NCBI GenBank assembly: GCA_008638375.1 | Contig: CM018051.1 | Coordinates: 10,942,387 to 11,006,386 of the forward strand | Direction of reading: 5' to 3' | Origin: Nyssa sinensis | Taxonomy: Eukaryota > Streptophyta > Magnoliopsida > Cornales > Nyssaceae | Length of the DNA stretch: 64,000 bases | Part shown: in pieces, positions 10,117-21,400 of the stretch | How positions within the stretch are numbered: position 1 is the first letter of the stretch | How the letters are laid out: the number at the start of each line of letters is the position of its first letter | Notes under the pieces: generated by a model | The model's database searches: none | Seen by the model: the letters and a program-made list of their open reading frames with translations, nothing else | What the model was told of the DNA's origin: nothing | Program-made: the position numbers and the translations under genes

Positions 10117-12300
10117 ATATATAATTTTGAAATAATTTTTTTTATTTAATAAATAACTTTCGTATTATTTAAAATTTAAAAAATTTAACGTATTGCTTTT
10201 GAAAAAGTAAAGGGTCATGTTCTAGATTCCTTCTTGTCAGCATCATTTTAAAGCCAATAAATGATGCTCTTACTTTTAATCCAAGAGAGTGGTCCACTAA
10301 ATTAATGGGTCAAGCCACCCGCGATTAATTGAGAGCCTCCCACAGGCAAAATCCACCAACCTAGGTTTAATAGGACTTGACCTATATCACCCATGTTTGC
10401 ATTTACTTGAGGAAGGAAATGGAAAATTTGCATTAAATGGAAACATGGGGGACATAATAGTTATGCCAAACAGAAAAAAATCCACATTCAACGTGGCTGA
10501 AACAGACCCCTTAAAAAAGGAATCCCCCGACAACATTGCATTACTCATTTACTATATTTAGAAATAGAAACCCCAGAAAAGTGGCTCTCATTGGGGACCC
10601 CTTTTGTGGGTTTTGGACTTTGTTGGATGAGGTTTGAATTATTAGAGGTCCATGTTTTGTTCCTCCCTGAAACTGACCCATCCCATTAAGCACAAAAGTT
10701 AGGGTTTTGCTAAATTTAGCCACAACTTTATATTTCTGTCACCAAGCGAGGATTACTTATCCAGAACGAGGATCGAGATTCTGTTAAAATAGTGCAAATG
10801 TTTATTTTTATGTAAATGACATAAGTTTGGGTTTTTTTTTTTTATATTGTTGTATTGAAAAAAAAAATTAAATTATCGAAAATGATCACTTCACATTATT
10901 ATTAAATGGGGTGTGATTATCTCTTATAAATCGAACAACTTTCCCACATTCAAGACAAGGATAGAGTCAAAAAAAAAACTGGAAAAAATTTTAGGAATGA
11001 AATTTTATTTTCATGTAAATTTTTTTGGGTGGTTAGATATATATGTAAATTTTTTCTTTTTTGCAAAATTTGAAAGTGATTTCTTTTTCTTAATTTTTTT
11101 TTCTTAGGGCAAAAATGATTTATTTATCTTAAATTTAAAAAAATTCTAAAATTTTATAAAAGGTCGTCACGCTACTCTGGATAGCGACAATCTCCTAAAT
11201 AATATCTCAAACAGGAGTTAGGAGTAGGAGATTATAAGAGACAGAGAGAGAGAGAGAGAGAGAAGCGCATGATTTTTGCCATGAGATTCTTCTCCGAACC
11301 CTTTTTGGCATCTGTCCGTACAACATATAAATGGTTGTTTTTGGATGTGTCCAAATTTTATGGCCCTCCATCCCTTCAAGCAAAGTAAGGTCTAGACTAT
11401 ACAACCACCCTTGTATGAGTTTTATTACTTCCTTTCATGTCTTCAGTCGTTTAGCATAACAAAATTTGCCTTTTTTTTTTTTTTTTTACGAGAGAGAAGA
11501 AAGGAGATGAAAGACTAATCCACCCAAACATGCATTCATGTTGTTTGTCAATAGTGAGATTTCTCTAAAATTAGTAAAATAAAAACTATAAGAGTTATTA
11601 TTATAGTGACATTTGTAATGTTAGAGCATTTTCAAAAAAGGATGTAAGAGGGGAGATATATGTCATAATGGAAGAGTCATTTGCACTTCAACAATAGTCA
11701 TCAATGGAGGCATTTTGCCTCTTGTTGATAAACAATGCCGGATAGGAGGCATATATGCCTCTAATAGATAGAAAAAGAGTGAGAGAAAGCGGAGGAAAAA
11801 TTTGAAGGAAAAGTAACCGAGAGAGAAAAGCAAAAATATATTAAAATATAAAATTGATATTAATTTTGGATAGCATTATTAGGGTGCAGGTATAATGTTG
11901 GAGCCACTGTTGTAGGCATAAATACTGTAGCAAGAACAACTGAATTTTTTGGCTCTGAAAATGCCTCCCTTACTTGGATATGCTCTTATGCACCATTATG
12001 TAGGTGAAATATAACATGGTAAAAATAAGGTAATTTAGGAGTGTAGCTACAAAATGGATCTATGTAAAATTATCAAAATTTTGCAATTTTATGGTATTAA
12101 TTAAGTCGCCCTTCAATTATTGGGCTGGTCACAATCAAAGTGTATATTATATGCATTAACTCAAGTTAGGCCTAGCTTAATTACCTTTTGATTATGCTAT
12201 TCTTAAACAACTATAATTGTCAAGGAAAGTTAGTAGGCATGTGAAAAGTAAAAAATAAATATTTGAGAAGTGTAATACATTATTTTGTTAGCACAATTAT
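10117..12300. other. AT-rich spacer, no gene recognised
   Basis: Only poly-A/T runs, a short (GA)n at 11,242-11,262 and a T-run at 11,471-11,487 stand out. Small open frames, such as 10,541-10,723 on the minus strand, show no family resemblance or splice context. Confidence 0.6.
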
Positions 12301-12454
12301 GAAGAGGGTGTGCCCCTTTCAGACCCCGTTGGCTCAGTTAATTTCTCTATATTTAACTATATATGTCTGTGTTCTCTAAATTAAATTAGAACAACTCAGA
12401 AAGTCTTCCCAAAAGTTATTCTCTTCTTACTGGAGCTCAGCCTGAGAGTGTGTA

Positions 12455-12490
<36 letters not shown>

Positions 12491-12668
12491 CCAGATTCTA
12501 TCTTTAGGCAGCTTAATTTGAGTCTCTCTCATTTGGTTTTGATCCCTAATTCTGGTTTTTCATTTGTATCCTTGCTTGGGAGTTTGATCTGTTCTGTCTT
12601 GTAAGCCTTGGGTTAGCTACCCCTGTATTGTTTTATTCTGTCTAATAAAATTTACTTATCTAAAAAAA
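12300..12668 (+). mobile_element. Possible LINE 3' tail relic
   Basis: The end TCTAATAAAATTTACTTATC followed by TAAAAAAA resembles the 3' ends of the LINEs at 23,900 and 25,450. No coding domain is left. A (TA)n run lies at 12,455-12,487. Low confidence. Confidence 0.35.
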
Positions 12669-12671
12669 TCT

Positions 12672-13112
12672 TTTACTATGTTTGGATGGAAGGAATTGAA
12701 AAAAAAGAGAAGAAAAGGATAAGGAAGGAGAGCTTATATCATGCTTGTTTTAAAAATTAGGAAGGAAAGGGAGGAAAAATGAGGGAGAGGGAGGGAGAGT
12801 TTAACCCTCATTTGAACAAATTTGTTATCCCTCTAAAAGTGGGAGGAAATAGAAAGAAAGAAAACAATGATTTAATAAATTTTTAATAATACCAATATTA
12901 CCTTTAAAATTGTAAAAACCAAAATAAAAATGACACCTCTATCCTTGGGCATCCAAATACACATCCAAATCATTTCCTTTCATTTATCTCTTTTATCATT
13001 CTCAAACAAAATGAAAGGACTATATTAGTCTTTTATCTCCTTTCTTCTCTTTCGTAACTAATTCTCTTATTTCCTTTAATTTTCTTCCTATTTATTCAAA
13101 CAAACTGTTAAT
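12672..13112. mobile_element. Candidate MITE, about 440 bp
   Basis: The left end, ACTATGTTTGGATGGAAGGA, and the complement of the right end, ACAGTTTGTTTGAATAAATA, are imperfect inverted repeats; purine-rich text at the left pairs with pyrimidine-rich text at the right. There is no ORF. Borders and superfamily are uncertain. Confidence 0.4.
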
Positions 13113-13327
13113 CTATTAATTTAGTTGTGTTATTGGTCGTCATTAGTATCGAAACTGAACTAATAAGGTATTCTTGGTTGACCAAATGCTTAATCATAGA
13201 AAGTCAACAAAAAAAATAATGGTGGTAGCTTGCTTTGAAAGGATGGTAAGGTAATGAGCATCTGTCAAACATTTCAAAGCAGAGAAATTCTGATACATTG
13301 AATCTGATAATGTTGATAAACTATCAT

Positions 13328-13359
<32 letters not shown>

Positions 13360-13599
13360 TGTGTGTGTGTATATATATGTGTGTGTGTATGTATATTACA
13401 AGTGGATAATTGTGCTGACCTCCCTTATGATACCTGATAATTACTGGACTTATTATGTGATTTTTGATATTATACCGACCTCTCTTGTTAGAATTGTTGG
13501 AAGATAAACGTGGACGGAATAAATAAATTTACTATTTTATTTTTAAAAATAATTACACTGACTTCTACTATAATGTCTAATAATTATAAAGACATCCTA

Positions 13600-14200
13600 T
13601 CTAATATTTAAAAAGATAGGAAATGTCAATATAATATATAAAGATATTTTACTCATATGAAAATTAAGTTAAAACCGTAAATACATTTTCAATGACAGAT
13701 TTTGTATAGAGAAAAAATCTGTATATTATTAATATAATAGAGGGGAGGTCAATGTGATTTTAAAAAACATATTAGAGGTCTCTATAATTGTCATATAACA
13801 TGGAGAGATTAGTATAATTATCCCATTATAAGAAGTTGGTTAAAATCAGTATAATTAGATATGTGAATATAGATATTAAATGTTAATATATCATTAAAAA
13901 TGTGATACTTATTATTAATTATTGGGATATATAAATGTATTTTAGTCATATAAAAATTCAGTTGAAACCCTAAATACATTTTCAACAATGAATTTTTTAC
14001 ATAAAAAAATCTGTATATTGTTAATATAACAAAGGAGAGACCAATGTAATTTCAAAAAATACATGAGAGATTTTTATAATGGTCAAATAACTCAGAGAAT
14101 TTCAGTGTAATTATCACATATTATAAGGAGTTGGTTAAAATCAGTAATAATTAGATATATGAATATATACTTAGATGTTAAATGTTAATATATCATTTAA
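13600..14200. repeat. Tandem duplication, unit about 295 bp, two diverged copies
   Basis: TTGGTTAAAATCAGT occurs at 13,836 and 14,131, and AAAAAATCTGTATATT at 13,712 and 14,004, giving a 292-295 bp period. Copies have diverged and contain small indels. No coding function is seen. A shorter related piece may precede it near 13,400. Confidence 0.8.
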
Positions 14201-14592
14201 AAACGTGATATTTATTATTGTTATTATTGATTTTAAATTGACATATTCAAGAGTCAGCAAGACTATAATCAATGTTTGGAGGAACATTACTGTGCTTCTG
14301 CTGAAAGGCTCGTATGGCTAATGAATCTTGCAGATGTCACCAAGTCACCGCATGCTAAAATAAATGCACATGCCTATACAAAAATGGCTTCCACGACTTG
14401 ACCACTCTAATCTACTTCTAATCCAGACCCACCACCTAATTAAAACTTTGAATAGGCCTCCTTTGAAAGTACTTCCGTTTACAATGGAAATTTAATAAAC
14501 AAAAAAGAAGTTTAGGCTTCATTTAGGTTCTGACCAGGAAAAAAAAGAAAAGGAAAGAAGAAGAAAGCTATGTTTCATTTACCTGTCAATTT

Positions 14593-15284
14593 CGCTAAAT
14601 ATAAATAGGTTCAGGAAATGTTTTAGTGTCTTCAGAGCTCATATTACTAATTTAAATCCATCATGCATGCTTCACTTGGTTCGAGGGATATAGTTCAATT
14701 CATAGAGCTTCGTTCTTGTAATTGGGTTGTTGCAATTATGACTATAATATTTTGAAGTAATTTAATATATGTTCATATGTTGTTACATCTTCAAATTTCT
14801 CAATTTTTAATAAATTTTTATATTTTCTAATGCCTCTCTTGTAGGTCTTAATGTGATGTACTATATTTTATATAAGAGTTTACTATCTTGAGGAAGGCAA
14901 TGGAGGTTGGGTGACCTAATTTTTGAGTGACCATAATCAACATAGAGCATAAGATATAAAAAACCACAAAGACTATGAAGAGCATCTAGCAAAAACAATA
15001 TACTACAAGGCAGTTGGAGGGCAATGCTTATAACCTAAAAATAGATTAATTAAATATGCTAGTAAAAACTCCAAGGCTTGGCCGAGTGGATCGAGCAAGG
15101 GCCATGGGTTATCTCATCTTTGCAAGGTTATAGTCCTTCTTAAGAATAAACGCCGTGCTCGCAGGTTCGACTCTCTGCAAGGCGATAGTACTCCTTAAGA
15201 AAAGAGATTAATCGAGCTTGGACTGCTTGGTACTTTTTTTATTTGACAAAAATAAAATATGCAAGTAAAACATTTTCAATTTTA
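14593..15284. repeat. Paralogous segment, copy A
   Basis: Sequence from about 14,593 to 15,067, resuming at 15,271, matches copy B at 18,250-20,250. Shared anchors include TAGTGTCTTCAGAG (14,624 and 18,309) and the GGGTGACCTAATTTTTGAGTG block. No gene is seen in it. It carries a SINE that copy B lacks. Confidence 0.85.
15068..15254 (+). mobile_element. tRNA-derived SINE with target duplication
   Basis: About 187 bp with an RNA polymerase III A-box-like TGGCCGAGTGG at 15,079-15,089 and a B-box-like GGTTCGACTCT at 15,164-15,174, ending in an A/T-rich tail. It is flanked by a 16-bp direct repeat with one mismatch (15,052-15,067 and 15,255-15,270). The paralogous site at about 20,217-20,235 has this sequence once and no SINE. 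An internal duplication of about 55 bp (TGCAAGG...TCCTTCTTAAGAA near 15,121, and again near 15,176) widens the A-box to B-box distance to about 85 bp. Confidence 0.88.
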
Positions 15285-16139
15285 ATTTCAATACACACAC
15301 ACACACAATGATTAACTTCGTTAACCATGATGCTACATTCCTTGCTGCACACCATTTAATATCTTAAGAATTACAAAATGAAAAACAAACAACTGCCTTC
15401 TATTGGAGAAGATCATATCTGGGAATATCAGAACTGATATCAACAAGAAGAATGGCAGTCATGGCATACAGATATATAAATATTTTTATATAAGCAGAGA
15501 GAGTAAATCACGGCGTACGTTTAATCTGAAATTAGGGTTTCGGTTGGCGTTTATTGTCGTCGTCAGGTACCATTAGGAGTAGTTGATCATGAGAACTCTA
15601 GTTGCTAGATTTGCCATAGCAAGACCTAAATCATTTAATTATTAAATTATTTTTGTGGATGTGTTCTCATGATATACCTAATCCAAATTATTTGTTTTTT
15701 TTTTTTTGTTGTGTTTCTTTATTTTTATTCAGAAAAAAGGTTTCTCTCTGTAGAGAAAGGGTTGAAGTGGGGTTCAAGGACAAAAAAATATAAATAAATC
15801 AAACTAGGATCCTACTTCCATAAAATATAGAGGAGTTTATGTTCTTTCCCTATTCTTATATAGAAACATTTTACGGTGATACTAAGTTTAAAATTATTCG
15901 GATATGTGTTTTAATAATAATTTGTCATATATATATATATATTTATTTTTAATTAAAATTAAATAATTTCATAATATTCATAGATAAGATAAAATTGTGA
16001 GATGCACTTAGACCGAGCCAAGTAGTGTCCAATATTTTAAACCTAAAAACTTCTTTGATAGTGATTGTCTAAAATAAAAATAAAAATAAAAACAGTCGAA
16101 CTAACAAACTAAAGATTATATATAGATATAATCTCTATG

Positions 16140-16170
<31 letters not shown>

Positions 16171-16600
16171 TGAGAGAAGTTATTGTTTTTATATAACTTA
16201 AATATATATAGTCAATGGATAAAATATGTATCTAAATGCAAAATTCTAAACAAGATTTGTACTGGTACATTATTATTATTATTCGGCAGTTACACTACTT
16301 TGATCATATTTTCAAGGGAGACCGTTATGCAAGTAACAGGTGCCTATTAACATTATAGATGATAATCACTTCCAACTATTCTGCAAGTGTAGACCTGACA
16401 AAGTGGAAAACATTGTATAATACCAAGTAAGAGAAATAAAAATAAAAAAGCTTGTGGTAGGTGATATATATACATGCTTGATTAAAGAAATTCATCCTCA
16501 TATATATATATATATATATATATAGATTAGGATTAGGAGTGATGCTTTTGTCTTGATAATATTTACTTAAAAGAATAGAAATGATGTTTCCTTTTCATTT
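15285..16600. other. AT-rich spacer with microsatellites
   Basis: No coding or RNA gene recognised. There are (TA)n runs at 15,928-15,942, 16,140-16,164 and 16,500-16,524, and a short (CA)n at 15,293-15,306. Confidence 0.6.
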
Positions 16601-16610
16601 GTTAAAATTT

Positions 16611-16945
16611 CTAACAAGATGATATGAATAAATAATCTTTGTGGGTTTTTCTTTTTTTCTTTTGTTTTGGTCTTCTTCTTTTTACACATAAAGGAAATTG
16701 TAATTTATCTTGTAAGTATAGATCCACTTGATCCACCTGGTTTCTATTTTGCAACATGTTGCCTAGATATGTGAGGATTAAGGCTTCATCCCAAATTTTA
16801 AATCTCTTTATGCCTAGGCCACCTTCCTCTTTAGGGTTACAAATTGAATGCCAACTAACTTTTGCCCCTCTATTAATGTCCACATTCCTTGCTCAATCCT
16901 TCAGTTTTTGCTTAATCTCTTATGAGTGCCTCTAAGGAGAATGAA
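16611..16945 (-). pseudogene. LINE reverse transcriptase C-terminal fragment
   Basis: The minus-strand frame contains GAKVSWHSICNPKEEGGLGI followed by KRFKIWDEALILTYLGNMLQ, the conserved block between the RT domain and the zf-RVT region of plant L1 LINEs. The region just upstream (16,883-16,945) reads, with stops, as the FLWRGTHKR-type lead-in. No RT core, endonuclease or tail is attached, so this is an isolated relic. Confidence 0.85.
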
Positions 16946-18060
16946 CATTGTACACAATACACTTGAATGTCACATAGGACAGACAAAACCTGAAACAACT
17001 TCAATGGAAATGTCTAGACTGAAAATTAGACTGAGAGGGGGTGGGGGGGGGGGGGGGGGGTGAATAGGTCTACTTGGCAATTTTGAAATTCATCTTGCCC
17101 AATTTAATGTTAGTTTGGAGTTGAATTAAATTTCACTTTGATTATGTGCCGATTAGGGTTATAGTATATGTAATAGCAGTATGTGAGATATCAATGTAAA
17201 GTAAAGCAACACACAAGGGGCATACACGGTTTTTGTTGACGAGTAAACTTCCACAGATCAATCGTATTTGTGTCAGAAAATCCCGGAGTGCTTATCCACA
17301 TACTTCAAATCCACTACAAGAAATATCAAAAGATACAGACAGAGTATTCAAAAAATAAATCCTAATACCTCAAGTCTGTTCATTGTGTAAACACCTATTT
17401 TGTGACCCTTGAAAGAAATGACTAGAAAACCTTAGGAATTGGTCTAAACTAGTCAAAATGAAGGTGAACCGAGCAAAATAAGAGAATAGGCTGGACCCAT
17501 TTAAGTGAATTGGTCAACATTGCTGTCTTCGATAACTTGGCGGGCAAAGATGATGTGGCACCACGTACATGGCAATTGTGGTAGCTACGTGTTTGCTTAT
17601 GTGGACAATGACACGATAGACTAAATGTGGACCTTGCTGATGTGGAATTGTGATTACTGATGTGGATACAGGCGTCGCAAGCTGAGTGTGTATAACTTGA
17701 TGATGTAGTACTAACGTATGGCAAGAATTAGGGCTAGTGTGGCATTGACACGTGGCATCCTGCAAGTGGGAAAAGGCAACGACGCATGAGAATCAACTCA
17801 AACTTTAGGTGGTGTGTGCGACCTTGTTGGGTTGATTGTTGTGACATTGGAAATATATCTTCCTGTACTTTCTTTTGATGTGATAAAAAATATAAAATAA
17901 TGTCTTTTGATCAAAGTCGTGGGTGTGAGTGTGCTTGTAAGGCCATTTGTGATGATCTGTGGCAGTTTGAACGAGATTATTTTTCTAAAGTGACACTACT
18001 CCAAGCAACCATGAAGATTATTGGAAAGAATACTAGATAAGAGAGTGATTTAAAACCTGT
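16946..18060. other. Degenerate repeat-derived spacer with long G-run
   Basis: A G-rich run at about 17,036-17,060, nearly all G, is followed by TGAATAGGTCT and resembles an LTR-element polypurine tract. From 17,540 to 17,760 a loosely repeated GATGTGG-type motif recurs; short minus-strand frames there are low in complexity and unsupported. The region may be internal sequence of the LTR element whose primer-binding site is at 18,061, but no gag or pol can be read. Confidence 0.45.
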
Positions 18061-18249
18061 GCTCTGATACCATGGTAAAGTTAAGAAGATTGGTCTAAAG
18101 GAAGAATCACCCTATATTGATTAATTAATAATACATTATAGGAGGCCTCCTTATATAGGAGAACATTAGGTATATATATATAAGGAAACTAGGGTAAAGA
18201 ATATCTTAGGAATATTTACAGAATATGCTACATACTAAATATGTTAACA
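18061..18249 (-). mobile_element. Copia-type LTR (177 bp) with adjoining tRNA-Met primer-binding site
   Basis: On the minus strand, TGGTATCAGAGC (complement of 18,061-18,072) is the initiator-methionine primer-binding site. The LTR fits 18,073-18,249: read on the minus strand it opens TGTTAACATATT and closes CTTTACCA. The LTR is very short. No second LTR is visible in the 1 kb to the left, so this is a truncated element or a remnant of a TRIM-like element. Confidence 0.7.
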
Positions 18250-20250
18250 TTGTTAAATATAAATTAGTTCAAAATGTTGTCATAACTAGGCTGATCATGT
18301 TAGGCTTATAGTGTCTTCAGAGGTCATATTACTAATTTAAATCCGTTATGCATGCTCCACTTGGCTTGGTGCACATAACTAGAGCTTCACTTTTGCAATT
18401 GGGTGGTTGCAATTACGACTACAATATTTTGAAGTAATTTAATATACATTCAGTTTTGTTACATCTTCAAATTTCCCATTTTTAAATAATTTTTTAGCAC
18501 AAAATTTCTATCTTTTCTAATGCCTTTTTTTTTTTTTTGGTTTTAATGTGATGAATTATACTATACATAAGAGTACACTATTTTAAAGAAGGCAAATAAG
18601 AGATTGGGTGACCTAATTTTTGAGTGATCACAAACAACACAAAGAATAAGATATAAAAATGCATCAATACTATGAAGAGCATCTAGCAAAAACAAGGGTC
18701 ATTCTGTTAGAAGTCCATTAAAAGTACAAAAATTATCCTCAAGGCTAAGCTTGAATTTAATAACCCATCAAGTCCTTCAAACCTAACACGACTAAAATAC
18801 TCTTACATTCCTAATAGTTTATCAATTAAAAAACATGCGCATGAATTGGGGCAACTTTTTAAAGACGTTTTTCAAATTTTCAAAATTCAATAATAAAAAA
18901 TTATATTTTTGGACTCTCAAAATCGAGATATATTAAACAAGATCCATGTTGAATATGAAAATCAGAAGAAAAAATCATTAAAAGTGTAAAATTTTGTCAG
19001 TGAAAGTGTAAAATTTACACTTTTTTAGTGAAATACTTAGTCCCAGTCAAAAGTGTAAAATTTTACACTTTTTAAAAACTGTAAAAACTCACAATTTTAT
19101 AAAAATTGAAAAAAATCCTTGGCCACATGTTGGATGCTCAATACTAACTTTCAAATGTGTGAAAATTTGTCAAAAAAAAAAAATCAATATTTAAGCACAA
19201 ATTATTAGAAATATACTAGTTATAAAGTATAAAAATTTATACTATTATAAAAGTGTAAAATTGTATACTATTGAACCAAACCATATTGGAAAAAAGATTA
19301 CCCAAACCACACTGGAAAACTTAAGATGTCACTATAAGAATATTATCTATCATTTGAAAATCATCCATACACAGTCTAAACACAATCTGATGAAATCATA
19401 ACTACTAAAAACAAAATCCAAAATTGTATTTTAGATTATGAATCAGCTCATTTTACACTATGTTTGTTTTTTAACCAACACAATGATCTATAAAATTATA
19501 TTTTATTTATTTATTATTTTTATTAGAAATTTAATTTTTTCCATTGTACAGTTAAGAGAGATGAAGCCACCAGTTTGGGGCAAACGTTGCCCCTGAAACC
19601 GTGGGCAAGAGTTTCGTCTCCATCTTGGGCTCTTTGGATTTAATACACCTGTTAGGAGCCATCAGATTCAAACACATGTCCTAGAAGAAGGGCTCATATT
19701 CATGGGTTTTGTATTGGTACAAAGAGCACTCAGACATGTTTGATGGGTTTCAGTACTTTTGTTCATGGTTTCATTTATATATAGATATATTGGATGGCCA
19801 ATGTATAAGAGTCACTTGATATTGGTATTGGAGATCATGAATCAGACCATTATTTCATGTGAGTTGCAAGGCTTTTGAAATCTCAGGTTTTCGGTAATAA
19901 AAGAAAGGGGTGGATTTCGACGTTAAGAGAGAGAGGGGGTTGTTAGAGGATTGTTTTTTATTTGGAGATTTCTTGTTTTTAGAGGTATGTGTCATTGGGG
20001 TATTATTGTCATTAATAAAAAAAACTTAAGTGCCATGTCATGATAATGGACTTAAGCTAAAAATAAGAAATAACTAAGTCATTTACCTTGGATTGGTAAC
20101 ATGGATGGATCTTATAATAATATAGTAACTTTTTTAGAGAGTTAAGACTAATTAACTCCAAAAACAATAGACTACAAGGGAGTGAAAAGGGCAATGCTTA
20201 TAACTTAAAACTAGATTAAATATGCAAGTAAAACATTTTCAATTTTTAGC
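18250..20250. repeat. Paralogous segment, copy B, interrupted by an insertion
   Basis: Matches copy A from about 18,250 to 18,695 and again from 20,159 to 20,250. The LTR relic abuts its left edge. The 1.46-kb interruption is listed separately. No gene seen. Confidence 0.83.
18696..20158. mobile_element. 1.46-kb insertion with 9-bp target duplication, MULE-like candidate
   Basis: Flanked by CAAAAACAA at 18,687-18,695 and 20,159-20,167, while copy A has this sequence once (14,990-14,998). A 9-bp duplication is typical of Mutator-like elements. The ends, GGGTCATTCTGTTAGAAG and the complement GAGTTAATTAGTCTTAAC, are only weakly inverted (about 10 of 18 positions). Inside is AT-rich text with several AAGTGTAAAATT repeats around 18,980-19,260 and no convincing ORF. 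Confidence 0.6.
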
Positions 20251-20540
20251 AATTAAACATATTACCACCCGATGATGTTAAAAGTATGTATCTTTGATAT
20301 GTGTGTGTGTCACACACACAGAGACACTGGAAGATATAAAGGGGGGCTAGCCCCCCTCCCCCCAAATTTTAAAAAATTAAATTTTTAACTCATTTTCTTC
20401 ATAAAGTTTTTATGAAAATTGAGAATTTGACCCCCAAATTCACTTATAAGGCCATTCCTAATATAGAAATTGATTAAAAATGAAAGATGAGTAATTAAAC
20501 TTAGAATATGGGTGTGGGGCTCATGTGAGTGTGACGAGTG
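20251..20540. other. Short spacer with palindromic GGGGGGCTAGCCCCCC block
   Basis: TGTGTGTGTCACACACACA lies at about 20,301-20,319 and GGGGGGCTAGCCCCCC at 20,341-20,356; both are self-complementary. Text like the latter is common at edges of degenerate dicot transposons, and a related piece lies near 40,895-40,935. No coding. Confidence 0.45.
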
Positions 20541-21400
20541 TGGGGCTTATCTCTTTCAACCTCATTTTTTGCAAGATTCGATGGTATTGATTTGCTAGTT
20601 TTGGCATCACCAACAACATGTTCACAACGGAAACTTTGGTGTCAAGATTCAAAACAAGAGGATGATTTTAGAGAGAGACTCTCTAGGACTTCTACCCCAT
20701 ATTTTGTACAACTTTCCAACCTCCCCTCATCCACCACCTACCTTCTTAGTAATACACCACCCTTAGCCACCTAAAAATACCACTATTGTCACCTCATGCA
20801 GTCCCCCTCATTCTCCCACCCCTTCCGCCACCACCTTAAACCCTTCTTCACCTCCTGTCATTAAACCCATACATCTCTTTTGTCGCAAAAACCTACCTAC
20901 AATCCTTATATCCCATTTATTACTTTTTCCTTTCTTTCTCCTCCACCATTATATCATAAACCTTCTTCGACTGATATTCCACACTCACCCAAACATTGCA
21001 TATGGATAGACCTCTCCCCAACACCATTGACCTTATTGAATCTCTATTAAAATGGCCCAAACCTAAGTGGAATCAATTGAGCTTCTCTCAGTTATGCTAG
21101 AAACCTATTCTCTCCACAATTGAGAGCTAGTGATTGAAAACATGTTTTATATCCAAATATCAAGAGGGATCGCTATGGGCTCAATTGCTAAATAGATTAT
21201 GGAACTCCATACGAAATCAGTAAATGGGTGATACTATTAGGAGAACCTCTTATAGGAACTAGACATGCTAAAGTGCAAATGAGCAGCTTGCAAGTAAGAT
21301 AAGCTTTCCCCTAATAACTTGCAGGTGCGTGAAAAGAACAACTTAGAATTGGATAAGATTTCCCCCTAATATGCTCTTGTTGAGTGTTATGAACAACAAA
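20541..21400 (+). mobile_element. Possible 5' part of the plus-strand LINE
   Basis: Contains a 78-codon frame (20,538-20,774) and pyrimidine- and proline-rich text before the recognisable RT. It could be ORF1 or leader sequence, but no gag-like zinc knuckle or endonuclease motif is readable. Confidence 0.35.

Noticed and set aside
15068..15180. A functional tRNA gene at the SINE head
   Set aside because: The box spacing is about 85 bp and no cloverleaf with an acceptor stem can be drawn; it is the tRNA-derived head of a SINE.
17312..17324. CACTACAAGAAAT, a possible CACTA terminus
   Set aside because: No subterminal repeat field or partner end lies within reach, so it is probably chance or a tiny relic.
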